Position numbers and translations under genes: made by a program. A model generated the notes under the pieces. It worked only from the letters and a program-made list of their open reading frames with translations. It was not told where the DNA came from and searched no databases. A stretch of 64,000 nucleotides of DNA from assembly GCF_026409565.1 (NCBI RefSeq), contig NZ_CP112881.1:1473501-1537500 (forward strand). The letters are read 5' to 3'. Positions 38,906 through 47,340 of the stretch are shown piece by piece (the stretch's first letter is position 1; each line of letters begins with the position of its first letter). The stretch is from Sneathiella aquimaris (lineage in GTDB: Bacteria > Pseudomonadota > Alphaproteobacteria > Sneathiellales > Sneathiellaceae).

Positions 38906-39700
38906 GTGTCATACAAGTATGTAACGCTGGAAAAAAATAACCGGATTGCCATTGTGCGTTTTGACCGGGGGCATGAAATGAATGCCCTGTCGGTGGATCT
39001 CATGAAAGAGCTGCTAGAGGTCGCCCGCTCTTTTGAAGGGGACACTGAAACCAATGCGATCATCCTTACCGGCAACGGAAAGAATTTTACCGCGGGTTTT
39101 GATTTAAAAGATGCAGCGCTTAAAGAGCGCATGGATGCGGGCATGATGGATAAGCGGGAGATGCTGCGGGTTGGTCCTCGTATGTGTCAGGCGTGGGAGG
39201 ATTTGGAGCCCATGACCATTGCAGCCATCGACGGATATTGTATCGGCGGCGGTGTCGCCCTGTCTGTTGCCCTCGATATGCGAATTGCTTCAAAAGGCGC
39301 GCAGTTTTATGTGCCGGAAATTAAAAATGGCATGAATATGAGCTGGCAATCTGTTCCGCGAATGGTGAATTTGATGGGGCCTGCCCGGACAAAACAGATT
39401 TCGATCATTGCCGATATTGTGCCTGCAACCGACGCGTTATCCTGGGGCCTTATTGAGGAAATTTCCCAAACGGAAAGTGCTTTTGATCTCGCTTTGGAAT
39501 GCGCACAAAAAATTGCGGAACGTCCGCCGCTGCCCGTTCGGATGATTAAGCAGGGAGCGAATGTTGCGGCCAAAGCTTTAAACCATGCAACCAGTTATAT
39601 GGATATTGATCAATACGCATTAGCGACTGAATCTGATGACTATGCAGAAGGGATCCGCGCTTTTATAGACAAGCGACCTCCTGAATTCAAAGGTCGCTGA
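38906..39700 (+). CDS. Enoyl-CoA hydratase/isomerase family protein
   Basis: This is a crotonase-fold protein of 264 residues. Motifs: VRFDRGHEMNALSVDLM, LTGNGKNFTAGFDLKDAAL (oxyanion half), DGYCIGGGVALSVALDMRIASKGAQFYVPEIKNGM. It starts at a GTG at 38906, supported by AAGGGGG seven bases upstream. The second catalytic Glu is not obvious where short-chain hydratases keep it, so isomerase or other crotonase activity is possible. It is transcribed divergently from the DUF1330 gene. Confidence 0.9.
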   Translation: MSYKYVTLEKNNRIAIVRFDRGHEMNALSVDLMKELLEVARSFEGDTETNAIILTGNGKNFTAGFDLKDAALKERMDAGMMDKREMLRVGPRMCQAWEDLEPMTIAAIDGYCIGGGVALSVALDMRIASKGAQFYVPEIKNGMNMSWQSVPRMVNLMGPARTKQISIIADIVPATDALSWGLIEEISQTESAFDLALECAQKIAERPPLPVRMIKQGANVAAKALNHATSYMDIDQYALATESDDYAEGIRAFIDKRPPEFKGR

Positions 39701-39741
39701 GGCTAAGTATCCGTCTTCCCCGCGCAATCGGCAGGCGTTGG

Positions 39742-40344
39742 TCAGGCCTTCTCTTGAAGGCCTGCCAATTGCCGATCATGCAGGCGCGGTAACAAGATTA
39801 AAGCCAGAATGCATCCAAGAAGGGCGAGCGCCATGTCAGACTGCGTGTCCCAGACATACCCTTGTGTTCCAAGGAACGCTTCCGCAGCCTCGCCGCTCAG
39901 GAGTGCGGCCCACCATTCAATCAGTTCATAAAACGCACTGAACGCAAGGCAGATGCTTATAATAAACAGTGTTCGCCATGCAGGGGTTTTGACAACAGAC
40001 AGTCGGATCAGGATTTCGCGGGCAATGATTGCAGGAACAAAGCCCTGTGCAAGATGACCGACTTTGTCATAGTTATTTCGGTCTGATCCCATCAAGTCAC
40101 GGATTGTGTCGAACAGGGGTACTTCTGCATAGGTATAATGTCCGCCAACCATCAGGATAACCGCATGAACGAGGATGAGAAAATACAGCAAAGGGGTGAG
40201 TGGGAACCGCTTGCGGGTTGCGGCCAAAAGCACCAGGCCGATTATGGCGGGCAGGACTTCCAGAAACCATGTAAAATAGTCTTTGGGATTGATTCCCGAC
40301 CAGATCAAAACAGCCAAAAAGACTGCTAGCCATAATATCTGCAT
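39742..40344 (-). CDS. DUF2238 (YjdF-type) inner membrane protein
   Basis: This 200-residue protein has about six membrane helices. The family signature is visible: HAVILMVGGHYTYAEVPLF, NNYDKVGHLAQGFVPAIIAREIL and YELIEWWAALL, with GYVWDTQSDMALALLGCILAL near the end. The conserved His, Asp and Glu residues within or near helices suggest a metal or proton role, but no function is established. A hairpin (39743-39764) overlaps the stop codon. It follows an SDR gene on the same strand, with a hairpin between them. Confidence 0.9.
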   Translation of the reverse strand: MQILWLAVFLAVLIWSGINPKDYFTWFLEVLPAIIGLVLLAATRKRFPLTPLLYFLILVHAVILMVGGHYTYAEVPLFDTIRDLMGSDRNNYDKVGHLAQGFVPAIIAREILIRLSVVKTPAWRTLFIISICLAFSAFYELIEWWAALLSGEAAEAFLGTQGYVWDTQSDMALALLGCILALILLPRLHDRQLAGLQEKA

Positions 40345-40361
40345 GATTATTTCCCCCTGTT

Positions 40362-40391
40362 CATAAAGCCTGTGTTCGAACAGGCTTTATG
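40362..40391 (-). terminator. Intergenic hairpin between SDR and DUF2238 genes
   Basis: CATAAAGCCTGT (40362-40373) pairs perfectly with ACAGGCTTTATG (40380-40391) around a six-base loop, overlapping the SDR stop codon. There is no clear T-run on the minus strand after the stem, so it may be an mRNA-stabilising hairpin or a weak terminator. Confidence 0.5.
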
Positions 40392-41160
40392 ATGAAATAC
40401 CTAGAAATCTGTCCCGCAATTTTCGCATACCGCCGATCCAGCGATCATAGTCCGCCGTTTTACGACGCATATATTCCAAAACCTGAGGGTGAGGCAGAAT
40501 GAGAAATTCTTCCTTGTCCATGCTTTGAACCACACATTCGGCAAGTTCTTCAGGCTCCATCGTGCCGTCCACAGCGGCCACTTGATCTTCGCGCCCCTCT
40601 GTCATGCCAGTTCTTACCTGTTGAGGGCACAGAACCGATACGCGGACACCTTTGTCGCCATATCGTATGGCCAGTGTTTCTGCAAATGCGACAGCGGCGT
40701 GTTTGGTGGTTGCATAGGTTGCACTGTCAATTTGACTTAGAAGGCCAGCGGCAGAGGCCGTATTGATAAGATACCCGGACCCTCTTTCGACCATTTTGTC
40801 GACAACCGCCCGGGCTGCAAACACGTGGGCCATTACGTGAATTCGCCAATTCAGATCCCATATTTCATCTGATGTCTCTTCCCAGCCATATCGGGCGATG
40901 CCCGCGTTTGACACAAAAATGTCAATGGGGCCAAAGGCTTCCTCGGCCTTTGCAACAAGGTTTTGAATATCTGTTTCTTTCGAGACATCACATTTTACAG
41001 CCAGTCCATTTACACTTTTGGCCACTTCCTCAAGGGTGTCTTCGGTTAGATCTGCAACCGTAATTCCAGCAGCCCCTTCAGCATGGAACCGTTCTGCCAG
41101 TGCCTTGCCGATACCACTTGCGCCCCCAGTAATGACGATATTCTTTCCAGCTGCTTTCAT
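40387..41160 (-). CDS. Short-chain dehydrogenase/reductase
   Basis: This is a classical SDR of 257 residues. It has ITGGASGIGKALAERFH (cofactor), FVSNAGIARYG, the catalytic Ser in LINTASAAGLL and Tyr-Lys in YATTKHA. The C-terminal region with PEELAECVVQSMDKEEFLILPHPQVLEYMRRKTADYDRW is typical of SDRs annotated near acyl-CoA genes. GAGGAAATT precedes the ATG. It lies downstream of a glutaryl-CoA dehydrogenase-like gene, with a terminator between them, so it probably has its own promoter. Confidence 0.92.
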   Translation of the reverse strand: MKAAGKNIVITGGASGIGKALAERFHAEGAAGITVADLTEDTLEEVAKSVNGLAVKCDVSKETDIQNLVAKAEEAFGPIDIFVSNAGIARYGWEETSDEIWDLNWRIHVMAHVFAARAVVDKMVERGSGYLINTASAAGLLSQIDSATYATTKHAAVAFAETLAIRYGDKGVRVSVLCPQQVRTGMTEGREDQVAAVDGTMEPEELAECVVQSMDKEEFLILPHPQVLEYMRRKTADYDRWIGGMRKLRDRFLGISS

Positions 41161-41276
41161 AATTTCCTCACCTGTCCGGTCTGTAACGCCGGTTTATTCT
41201 TTGTTGATCGCGGTTATTCTTTGTTCTTGTTTTTTGCACGGTTATGTTATCGGGAATTTGTGCGCTGACAACAAAA

Positions 41277-41306
41277 AATGGCCCGAGCAATTCTGCCCGG
41301 GCCATT
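41277..41306 (-). terminator. Rho-independent terminator after the glutaryl-CoA dehydrogenase-like gene
   Basis: AATGGCCCG (41277-41285) pairs with CGGGCCATT (41298-41306). On the minus strand it is followed by T6, 24 bases after the stop of the upstream acyl-CoA dehydrogenase gene. Confidence 0.85.
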
Positions 41307-41329
41307 ATCATGGGGTCTTATAGGTGGGT

Positions 41330-42529
41330 TCAGGCACCTGTGAAGGACTGAATACCTGTCTGAGCGCGTCCAAGAATGAGAGCATGTACATCATGTGTTC
41401 CCTCATAGGTGTTAACCGCTTCAAGATTCATAACATGCCGAATTACATGATATTCGTCACTGATGCCATTTCCGCCATGCATGTCGCGGGCGGTACGGGC
41501 AATATCCAGAGCCTTGCCACATGAGTTGCGTTTGATCAGGGAAATCATTTCAGGCGCAGCACGGTTTTCGTCACGCAGTTGTCCAACCCGTAAACATCCC
41601 TGTAAACCCAGTGTGATTTCGGTTTGCATATCAGCCAGTTTTTTCTGAATAAGCTGGTTTGCCGCAAGCGGGCGTCCAAACTGTTTGCGCTCCATTGTAT
41701 ATTGAAGGGCCGCCTGCCAACAGAATTCTGCTGCACCAAGGGCGCCCCAGGCAATGCCGAAGCGTGCACTGTTCAGGCATCCAAACGGTCCAGAAAGGCC
41801 CTGCACATTTGGCATTAGATTTTCTTCCGGAACGAAGACATTATCCATTACGATTTCACCCGTAATCGACGCCCGAAGGGAGAATTTACCTTCGATTTTT
41901 GGTGCGGACAGGCCTTCCATTCCTTTTTCAAGAATGAAACCCCGGATTACATCATCATCGGTCTTGGCCCAGACAACAAATACATCTGCTACTGGTGAAT
42001 TCGTGATCCACATTTTGGCCCCGGATAAACGATAGCCACCGTCTACAGATCTGGCGCGGGTCACCATGCTTCCCGGATCGGATCCATGATCAGGTTCAGT
42101 AAGGCCGAAACAGCCAATCCATTCACCGGTTGCCAGTTTTGGCAAGTATTTCTGACGCTGTTCTTCAGTTCCGTATGTGTAGATTGGATGCATGACAAGG
42201 CTGGACTGAACGCTCATCATCGAGCGATAGCCGCTGTCAACCCGTTCCACTTCGCGGGCCACCAGTCCGTAGGAAACGTATGAAAGGCCGGCACAGCCAT
42301 AGCCTTCAATTGTACTTCCCAAAAGACCAAGCTCACCCATTTCGCGGAAGATGCTTGTGTCCATTTTTTCGTGTCGGTTGGCTTCAAGAACGCGCGGCAT
42401 CAGCTTTTCCTGACAGTAGTCATGGGCTGTTTGGCTAACGAGGCGTTCTTCCTCGGTCAATTGTTCATTGATGAGAAATGGATCTACTGCATTGAAGGTA
42501 GGGCGATGTTTGGCAGGTGCGCTGCTCAT
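41330..42529 (-). CDS. Acyl-CoA dehydrogenase, glutaryl-CoA dehydrogenase-like
   Basis: Glutaryl-CoA dehydrogenase oxidises and decarboxylates glutaryl-CoA to crotonyl-CoA in lysine and tryptophan breakdown. The 399-residue protein has [61 protein letters not shown], and the C-terminal [19 protein letters not shown] followed by [15 protein letters not shown], where the Glu of YEGTHD is the catalytic base. These blocks separate GCDH from other acyl-CoA dehydrogenases. GGAG is seven bases before the ATG. Confidence 0.94.
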   Translation of the reverse strand: MSSAPAKHRPTFNAVDPFLINEQLTEEERLVSQTAHDYCQEKLMPRVLEANRHEKMDTSIFREMGELGLLGSTIEGYGCAGLSYVSYGLVAREVERVDSGYRSMMSVQSSLVMHPIYTYGTEEQRQKYLPKLATGEWIGCFGLTEPDHGSDPGSMVTRARSVDGGYRLSGAKMWITNSPVADVFVVWAKTDDDVIRGFILEKGMEGLSAPKIEGKFSLRASITGEIVMDNVFVPEENLMPNVQGLSGPFGCLNSARFGIAWGALGAAEFCWQAALQYTMERKQFGRPLAANQLIQKKLADMQTEITLGLQGCLRVGQLRDENRAAPEMISLIKRNSCGKALDIARTARDMHGGNGISDEYHVIRHVMNLEAVNTYEGTHDVHALILGRAQTGIQSFTGA

Positions 42530-42679
42530 GGATTGTCTCCGATACTGACAAGTTTTTATAATTATTTTAAGCTTAAAACTTTATATGGATAGTCCTTATC
42601 TACAGAATATTTTACATAAACTCAATAAGCTGTGTGATACAATTCCATATAGGGCTATTTTTATCTTACGGAAATTTCA

Positions 42680-42928
42680 ATGACGAGCAGTGATGATCAA
42701 GGGGAATATATCATTGAATTTGTTCCCATCGGCAACTCAGTGAAGGTGTCTGCGATGGATCCGGTTTCTTTGACTGAGGTCTCGATCGTTGGCCCAGTGA
42801 CTGCCAGTAAACTGGAGTTACAGCAAACAGCCGTGAAAAAACTGCTGTATGTCATGCGAAAAGCGTCCGGAGCAGATCAAGAAAAAACCTCCCCGTCGTC
42901 TGACGGTCGGGGAGGAATAATCGTTTAG
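42680..42928 (+). CDS. Small conserved protein, DUF6898-like
   Basis: This 82-residue soluble protein has EYIIEFVPIGNSVKVSAMDPVSLTEVSIVGP followed by a short helix (LQQTAVKKLLYVMRKA) and a polar tail. The IEF-x-P-x-GN-x-VKVSA-x-DP pattern matches a small family in alphaproteobacteria that I associate with DUF6898; no function is known to me. Its last codons contain the terminator of the convergent YbaK-type gene. It diverges from the glutaryl-CoA dehydrogenase-like gene across about 150 bases. Confidence 0.75.
   Translation: MTSSDDQGEYIIEFVPIGNSVKVSAMDPVSLTEVSIVGPVTASKLELQQTAVKKLLYVMRKASGADQEKTSPSSDGRGGIIV
42888..42915 (-). terminator. Terminator for the YbaK-type gene, inside a convergent coding end
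   Basis: CCTCCCCG (42888-42895) pairs with CGGGGAGG (42908-42915). On the minus strand T6 follows at once. It lies 26 bases past the stop of the YbaK-type gene and within the last 14 codons of the plus-strand gene. Confidence 0.82.
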
Positions 42929-42940
42929 GAGCGGGTTCGG

Positions 42941-43408
42941 CTATGATCTGCTGATCTCGCCCGTTTCAGCTCCACGCATCAAGATTTCGAAGTCCCAGTC
43001 TGTTACATGCACGAGATTTTCATGATCTCCGGCTTCAAAATAAATATCTGTTTCCCCTTCAAGTGCGGTATCCATCAGAACAGGCATGCCATAGGCATTT
43101 CCGATTGGTGGAACAGCGCCCACCTCACAGTCATTAAACAGGGGGGCGAACTCTTCTTCTGAAGAAAGCGAAAATTCCCGGTTGGTCATTTCTTCAACTT
43201 TCGACAAGGACAGACGGGTTTTGCTGGGGATTACAGCAAGGGCAAATCCGTCGCCATCTTTCAGGACAACGGCTTTTGCAACGCAGTCTTTTTTGATGTG
43301 AGCATTTTGCGCAGCACCTGCCAATGTGGCCGAGGGTCTGTGATGCACTAAATCATATTCAATGCCTGCGCGAAGCATATAGGTTTCAAGTGAGGAGGCC
43401 ATTCCCAT
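42941..43408 (-). CDS. YbaK/EbsC-type aminoacyl-tRNA deacylase family protein
   Basis: YbaK-fold proteins remove wrongly attached amino acids from tRNA in trans. The 155-residue product has TLAGAAQNAHIKKDCVAKAVVLKDG with the conserved Lys, LAVIPSKTRLSLSKVEEM and the core GAVPPIGNAYGMPVLMD. I use the ATG at 43408, with AAGGA eight bases upstream; an ATG at 43429 lacks a ribosome site. The GxxPP-x-G loop fits the ProX/YbaK superfamily, but substrate specificity (Cys, Ala or other) is not clear. It is divergent from the glyA operon. Confidence 0.88.
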   Translation of the reverse strand: MGMASSLETYMLRAGIEYDLVHHRPSATLAGAAQNAHIKKDCVAKAVVLKDGDGFALAVIPSKTRLSLSKVEEMTNREFSLSSEEEFAPLFNDCEVGAVPPIGNAYGMPVLMDTALEGETDIYFEAGDHENLVHVTDWDFEILMRGAETGEISRS

Positions 43409-43607
43409 GGTCAATTCCTTTCGTGTCATTGTGAAAGAGGATTAGAACGCCACCAAGTAATGGGTAGGCGATTCTGTGGGAATTATTACTTTATTCTAAT
43501 ATAGACTAAACGCTGCTTGTTTCTCAAGTAAAAAGCGGGACCCTGCGGTCTTATTCTAAAGGGTTCAGCGCGATCTGTAGCTTTATTGCATTTTCGGGTC
43601 AGTTCTC

Positions 43608-43815
43608 TCTAGGAAGGACAAATAGGATGTGCTATCCAACCCGCGCTGAATTCGGCTAATATCGGCGGGTGCAAGTCGCCGGTAAAAGTCACAGTTGTAC
43701 TGGTTTTAGGAAATCCTTCAGCCGAAGAAGTCCTGTCCAGTATACCCTAATGGCGTTACTGAAATCCGGGTAAATCTATTAAATGTCCCGGGTCGTTGAA
43801 TATGGAGTGGCACAG
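43608..43815 (+). promoter_or_regulatory. Long structured mRNA leader upstream of the glyA operon, class unknown
   Basis: The 386-base gap before glyA has no gene. Its right half can fold extensively: ATCGGCG (43661-43667) pairs with CGCCGGT (43677-43683) around a GGTGCAAGT loop, and the overlapping GCGGG (43665-43669) can instead pair with CCCGC (43640-43644). A long broken hairpin runs 43696-43744 (TTGTACTGG/CCAGTATA outer, AGGA/TCCT middle, CTTC/GAAG tip). CCGGG/CCCGG (43766-43770, 43787-43791) sits just before the ribosome site. The exclusive stems look switch-like. It does not match the FMN, ZTP or cobalamin consensus as I know them. Confidence 0.5.
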
Positions 43816-45111
43816 GTGAGCAAACAGAATTCTGACCAGATTGATTTTTTCAACGCAGATTTGGAAAAAAATGACCCGGACGTGTTTGGTGCGATCGAAA
43901 AAGAACTTGGTCGTCAGCGGGATCAGATCGAATTAATCGCATCCGAAAACATTGTGAGCTCTGCCGTGATGGCAGCGCAAGGCTCTGTTTTGACAAACAA
44001 ATATGCGGAAGGGTATCCGGGCCGTCGTTATTATGGCGGTTGTGAGTATGTTGATATTGTTGAGAATCTTGCGATTGAACGGGCGAAAAAGCTTTTCAAC
44101 GTTGATTTTGTAAATGTCCAGCCTAATTCCGGCTCACAGGCCAATCAGGGCGCGTTCATGTCCCTGATCAAGCCGGGGGCGACTATCCTTGGAATGTCGC
44201 TGGCGGCTGGCGGTCACCTGACCCATGGCGCGGCTCCAAACCAGTCAGGTAAATGGTTTAACGCTATTCAGTATAACGTCCGTCCTGATGATCACCGTGT
44301 TGATTTTGACGAAGTGCTGGCGCTTGCAAAAGAACATAAGCCTGAACTGATTGTCGCCGGTGGATCTGCCTATCCTCGTCAGTTGGATTTTGCGAAATTC
44401 CGTGAAATTGCAGACGAAGTTGGTGCATATCTGATGGTGGATATGGCGCATTTTGCTGGCCTGGTTGCCGCGGGTGAGCATCCAAGCCCGTTCCCACATG
44501 CTCATATTGCAACAACAACGACCCATAAAACATTGCGTGGACCACGTGGCGGGATGATCCTGACCAATGACGCAGCGATTGCCAAAAAAGTAAATTCGGC
44601 AATTTTCCCCGGAATTCAAGGCGGTCCTTTGATGCATGTTATCGCTGGTAAAGCCGTTGCATTTGGTGAAGCGCTTCAGCCTTCGTTCAAAACCTATGCT
44701 AAATCTGTGGTTGCTAATGCGGATATTCTTGCAAAAACGCTCATTAGTCATGGGTTGGATATCGTTTCGGGCGGTACAGATACACATGTTGTTCTTGTTG
44801 ATTTGCGGCCCAAGAAACTGACCGGTAATGTCGCCGAGCATTCCTTGGAAAATGCGAATATGACCTGTAACAAGAACGGTATCCCTTTCGATCCAGAAAA
44901 ACCAACGGTTACCTCTGGCGTGCGTCTTGGCTCACCCGCGGCAACAACACGTGGCTTTGGTGTCGAAGAATTTGCGAAAGTTGGCGACCTGATCGCTGAA
45001 GTTCTTGACGGATTAGTCGCAAATCCTGAGGATAACAGTGCAGTGGAGGCTAAAGTCCGGGCAGAAGTGAAGCAGCTTTGCGATAATTACCCGCTTTATT
45101 CATCCCTGTAA
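43816..45111 (+). CDS. glyA: Serine hydroxymethyltransferase
   Basis: GlyA interconverts serine and glycine with tetrahydrofolate and supplies one-carbon units. The PLP Lys is in [14 protein letters not shown]; other motifs are [36 protein letters not shown] and the C-terminal [16 protein letters not shown] favour the GTG at 43816 (431 residues) because GGAG is eight bases upstream; an in-frame ATG at 43783 has no ribosome site and would put part of the leader hairpin in coding sequence. It heads the long operon to thiL. Confidence 0.96.
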   Translation: MSKQNSDQIDFFNADLEKNDPDVFGAIEKELGRQRDQIELIASENIVSSAVMAAQGSVLTNKYAEGYPGRRYYGGCEYVDIVENLAIERAKKLFNVDFVNVQPNSGSQANQGAFMSLIKPGATILGMSLAAGGHLTHGAAPNQSGKWFNAIQYNVRPDDHRVDFDEVLALAKEHKPELIVAGGSAYPRQLDFAKFREIADEVGAYLMVDMAHFAGLVAAGEHPSPFPHAHIATTTTHKTLRGPRGGMILTNDAAIAKKVNSAIFPGIQGGPLMHVIAGKAVAFGEALQPSFKTYAKSVVANADILAKTLISHGLDIVSGGTDTHVVLVDLRPKKLTGNVAEHSLENANMTCNKNGIPFDPEKPTVTSGVRLGSPAATTRGFGVEEFAKVGDLIAEVLDGLVANPEDNSAVEAKVRAEVKQLCDNYPLYSSL

Positions 45112-45120
45112 GCTATTTGG

Positions 45121-45150
45121 TCAGGATGCGTGTTTGCGCAGGCATCCTGA
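45121..45150 (+). other. Intercistronic hairpin between glyA and nrdR
   Basis: TCAGGATGC (45121-45129) pairs perfectly with GCATCCTGA (45142-45150) around a 12-base loop. No T-run follows, so it is more likely an mRNA stability or partial attenuation element than a full terminator. Confidence 0.5.
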
Positions 45151-45170
45151 TATAATTGGGGGAGCCGTGA

Positions 45171-45632
45171 ATGCGTTGTCCGTTTTGTAACAGTGAAGAA
45201 ACCCAGGTTAAGGACAGTCGTCCGACTGAAGACAATACTGCAATTCGGCGCCGACGAGCCTGTATGGCCTGTGGTGCCAGATTTACAACTTTCGAACGTG
45301 TACAGTTGCGGGAATTGACGGTTGTTAAGAAAAACGGTCAACGAAGCCCCTTTGAGCGTGAAAAACTTGAACGCTCGGTGACAATCGCAACTCGCAAGCG
45401 CCCCGTTGAGCCAGATAACATTGATCGCATGATCAACGGAATTGTACGTCAGCTTGAAAGTAGCGGCGATCAGGAAGTTACGTCCGATAAGATTGGCGAA
45501 CTTGTGATGGAAGGTCTGGCAAATCTTGATAGTGTCGCCTATGTTCGATTTGCATCGGTGTACCGGGAATTCCGGGAAGCCAAAGATTTCGAAGAGTTTA
45601 TTGGCGAACTGCAGAGTAGTGTCACAGACTGA
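45171..45632 (+). CDS. nrdR: Transcriptional repressor NrdR
   Basis: NrdR represses ribonucleotide reductase genes in response to ATP/dATP. The 153-residue protein begins with a zinc ribbon ([16 protein letters not shown], then [13 protein letters not shown]) and continues with the ATP-cone domain ([43 protein letters not shown]). Both parts are complete. The gap from glyA is 59 bases and holds a hairpin. GGGGGAGCC lies before the ATG. Its 3' end overlaps ribD. Confidence 0.97.
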   Translation: MRCPFCNSEETQVKDSRPTEDNTAIRRRRACMACGARFTTFERVQLRELTVVKKNGQRSPFEREKLERSVTIATRKRPVEPDNIDRMINGIVRQLESSGDQEVTSDKIGELVMEGLANLDSVAYVRFASVYREFREAKDFEEFIGELQSSVTD

Positions 45633-46734
45633 CCTTAAAACAGATCAACGATTTATGCGTATGGCCCTCCGCCTTGCCCGGCGTGGCTTGGGTCGTGTTG
45701 CGCCGAATCCGGCTGTCGGCTGTCTACTTGTCAATCAAGGCCGTATCGTGGGCCGCGGATGGACCCAGCCTGGGGGGCGCCCCCATGCAGAAACCGTTGC
45801 GCTAGAGCGGGCAGGGCCGCTGGCAAAAGGGGCAACCGCCTATGTAACACTGGAACCCTGTTCCCATCATGGCAAAACGCCTCCTTGCTGCGACGCGCTT
45901 ATCAAGGCTGGAATTTCACGCGTGGTTTCTGCGTTGCAGGATCCTGATGAGCGAGTAAATGGGCGCGGGCTTGAAATTTTACGCGAGGCAGGCGTAGAGG
46001 TTGTTGAAAAAATTTGCGAGAGCGAGGCGCTGGATGCCAATATCGGTTTCGTTGAAAGTAAAACCATCGACAAACCGTTAGTTACTTTGAAGATGGCAAC
46101 CAGCCTCGACGGAAAAATCGCAACAACGACTGGAAGCAGTCAATGGATCACCGGTCCGCAGGCGCGCCGTTACGGGCATATGTTGCGGGCCAAAAACGAT
46201 GCGATCATGGTGGGGATAGGAACCGTCCTTGCTGATGACCCGGAACTTTCCTGCCGCATACCCGGCCTGACGGAATATTCGCCAATCCGGATTGTAGCCG
46301 ATACCCGGTTGAGAATACCGTTGACCAGTCAGTTGTTTAAAACTGTTCGCGACATTCCTTTGTGGATTGTCACGGTTGCCGGAAATGATCCTGAACGCAT
46401 TGACGCGATCCGGAATTTGGGCGCTGATGTCATTGAGGTTGAGGCGACAGAGTCAGGTCTTCCCGACTTAAAACACACATTGTCCATTTTATCGGACAAA
46501 GGAATTACACGATTGCTTGTCGAAGGAGGTTCCCATCTTCAGGCATCATTGATAAAAGAAGAGTTGGCAGACCGCTTGATGTGGTTCAGGGCTGCTAAAG
46601 TCATTGGTGGAGACGGTATCTCTGTTTTTCAATCCATCGGACTGAAAAATGTGTCGGACGCACCAATATTGGAATTAGAGGGTACTCATCGTTTAGGTGA
46701 GGATCAGCTGGAACGTTATTTTCTTCGGAACTAG
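45619..46734 (+). CDS. ribD: Bifunctional diaminohydroxyphosphoribosylaminopyrimidine deaminase/reductase
   Basis: RibD carries out the second and third steps of riboflavin synthesis. The deaminase half has zinc ligands in [15 protein letters not shown] and [18 protein letters not shown]; the reductase half starts [15 protein letters not shown] and ends with [14 protein letters not shown] use the GTG at 45619 (371 residues), inside the last codons of nrdR, because it gives the usual short N-terminus before [15 protein letters not shown]; an ATG at 45655 is possible but would cut into that segment. Overlap with nrdR suggests coupling. Confidence 0.95.
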   Translation: MSQTDLKTDQRFMRMALRLARRGLGRVAPNPAVGCLLVNQGRIVGRGWTQPGGRPHAETVALERAGPLAKGATAYVTLEPCSHHGKTPPCCDALIKAGISRVVSALQDPDERVNGRGLEILREAGVEVVEKICESEALDANIGFVESKTIDKPLVTLKMATSLDGKIATTTGSSQWITGPQARRYGHMLRAKNDAIMVGIGTVLADDPELSCRIPGLTEYSPIRIVADTRLRIPLTSQLFKTVRDIPLWIVTVAGNDPERIDAIRNLGADVIEVEATESGLPDLKHTLSILSDKGITRLLVEGGSHLQASLIKEELADRLMWFRAAKVIGGDGISVFQSIGLKNVSDAPILELEGTHRLGEDQLERYFLRN

Positions 46735-46740
46735 GTAAGC

Positions 46741-47340
46741 ATGTTTACGGGAATTATTACAGATGTCGGGGAAATAGCCTCGATTGAAAAAAGCGGTGAT
46801 ACAAAAATTAAGATCAAAACCGCGTTTGACACGTCAGACATTGACATCGGCGCCTCTATCGCGTGTTCCGGTCCCTGCCTTACTGTAGTCGATAAAGGGG
46901 AAGACTGGTTCGCTGTCGAGGCTTCAGACGAAACCCTGTCCTGCACCAATCTAAACGAATGGGAAGTGGGAACGATGGTCAATCTAGAGCGGGCGCTGAA
47001 ACTTGGCGACGAGTTGGGCGGCCACGTGGTGACGGGGCATGTCGACGCCGTTATTGTTCTTAAGAATCTGGAAGAAATTAACGATTCAACCAAGTTGACT
47101 TTGTCCCTGCCAGACGAATATGCCGGTTTTGTCGCTGCGAAAGGCTCCATCACCCTCAATGGTATTTCGCTGACGGTAAACGAGGTTGGAGTGGACTTTT
47201 TCAGTGTAAACATTATTTCGCATACCAAGGCGCATACGACTTTTCGGACTTTGAAAATTGGTCAGCGGATTAATTTCGAAATTGACGTGTTGGCGCGCTA
47301 TGTAGCGCGTATGACTGAGGTGAATAATAAAAATGACTAA
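46741..47340 (+). CDS. ribE: Riboflavin synthase alpha subunit
   Basis: This enzyme dismutates two 6,7-dimethyl-8-ribityllumazine molecules to riboflavin. The 199-residue protein has the two tandem barrel repeats: MFTGIITDVGEI and VACSGPCLTVVDKGEDWF in the first, GGHVVTGHVDAV and KGSITLNGISLTVNEVG in the second. It follows ribD after six bases and overlaps the next gene by eight bases. Confidence 0.97.
   Translation: MFTGIITDVGEIASIEKSGDTKIKIKTAFDTSDIDIGASIACSGPCLTVVDKGEDWFAVEASDETLSCTNLNEWEVGTMVNLERALKLGDELGGHVVTGHVDAVIVLKNLEEINDSTKLTLSLPDEYAGFVAAKGSITLNGISLTVNEVGVDFFSVNIISHTKAHTTFRTLKIGQRINFEIDVLARYVARMTEVNNKND

Noticed and set aside
38836-39144. N-terminal extension of the DUF1330 gene to 39144
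   Set aside because: It runs across the divergent hydratase start and lacks family similarity; the ATG at 38835 has a good ribosome site.
43640-43710. Cobalamin, FMN or ZTP riboswitch call for the glyA leader
   Set aside because: Only a short GGTGCAAGTC loop resembles cobalamin P6; the downstream conserved boxes of each class are missing, so I left the class unassigned.
45134-45156. Internal promoter TTGCGC/TATAAT between glyA and nrdR
   Set aside because: The spacer is only 11 bases; the elements overlap a hairpin, which explains the sequence better.
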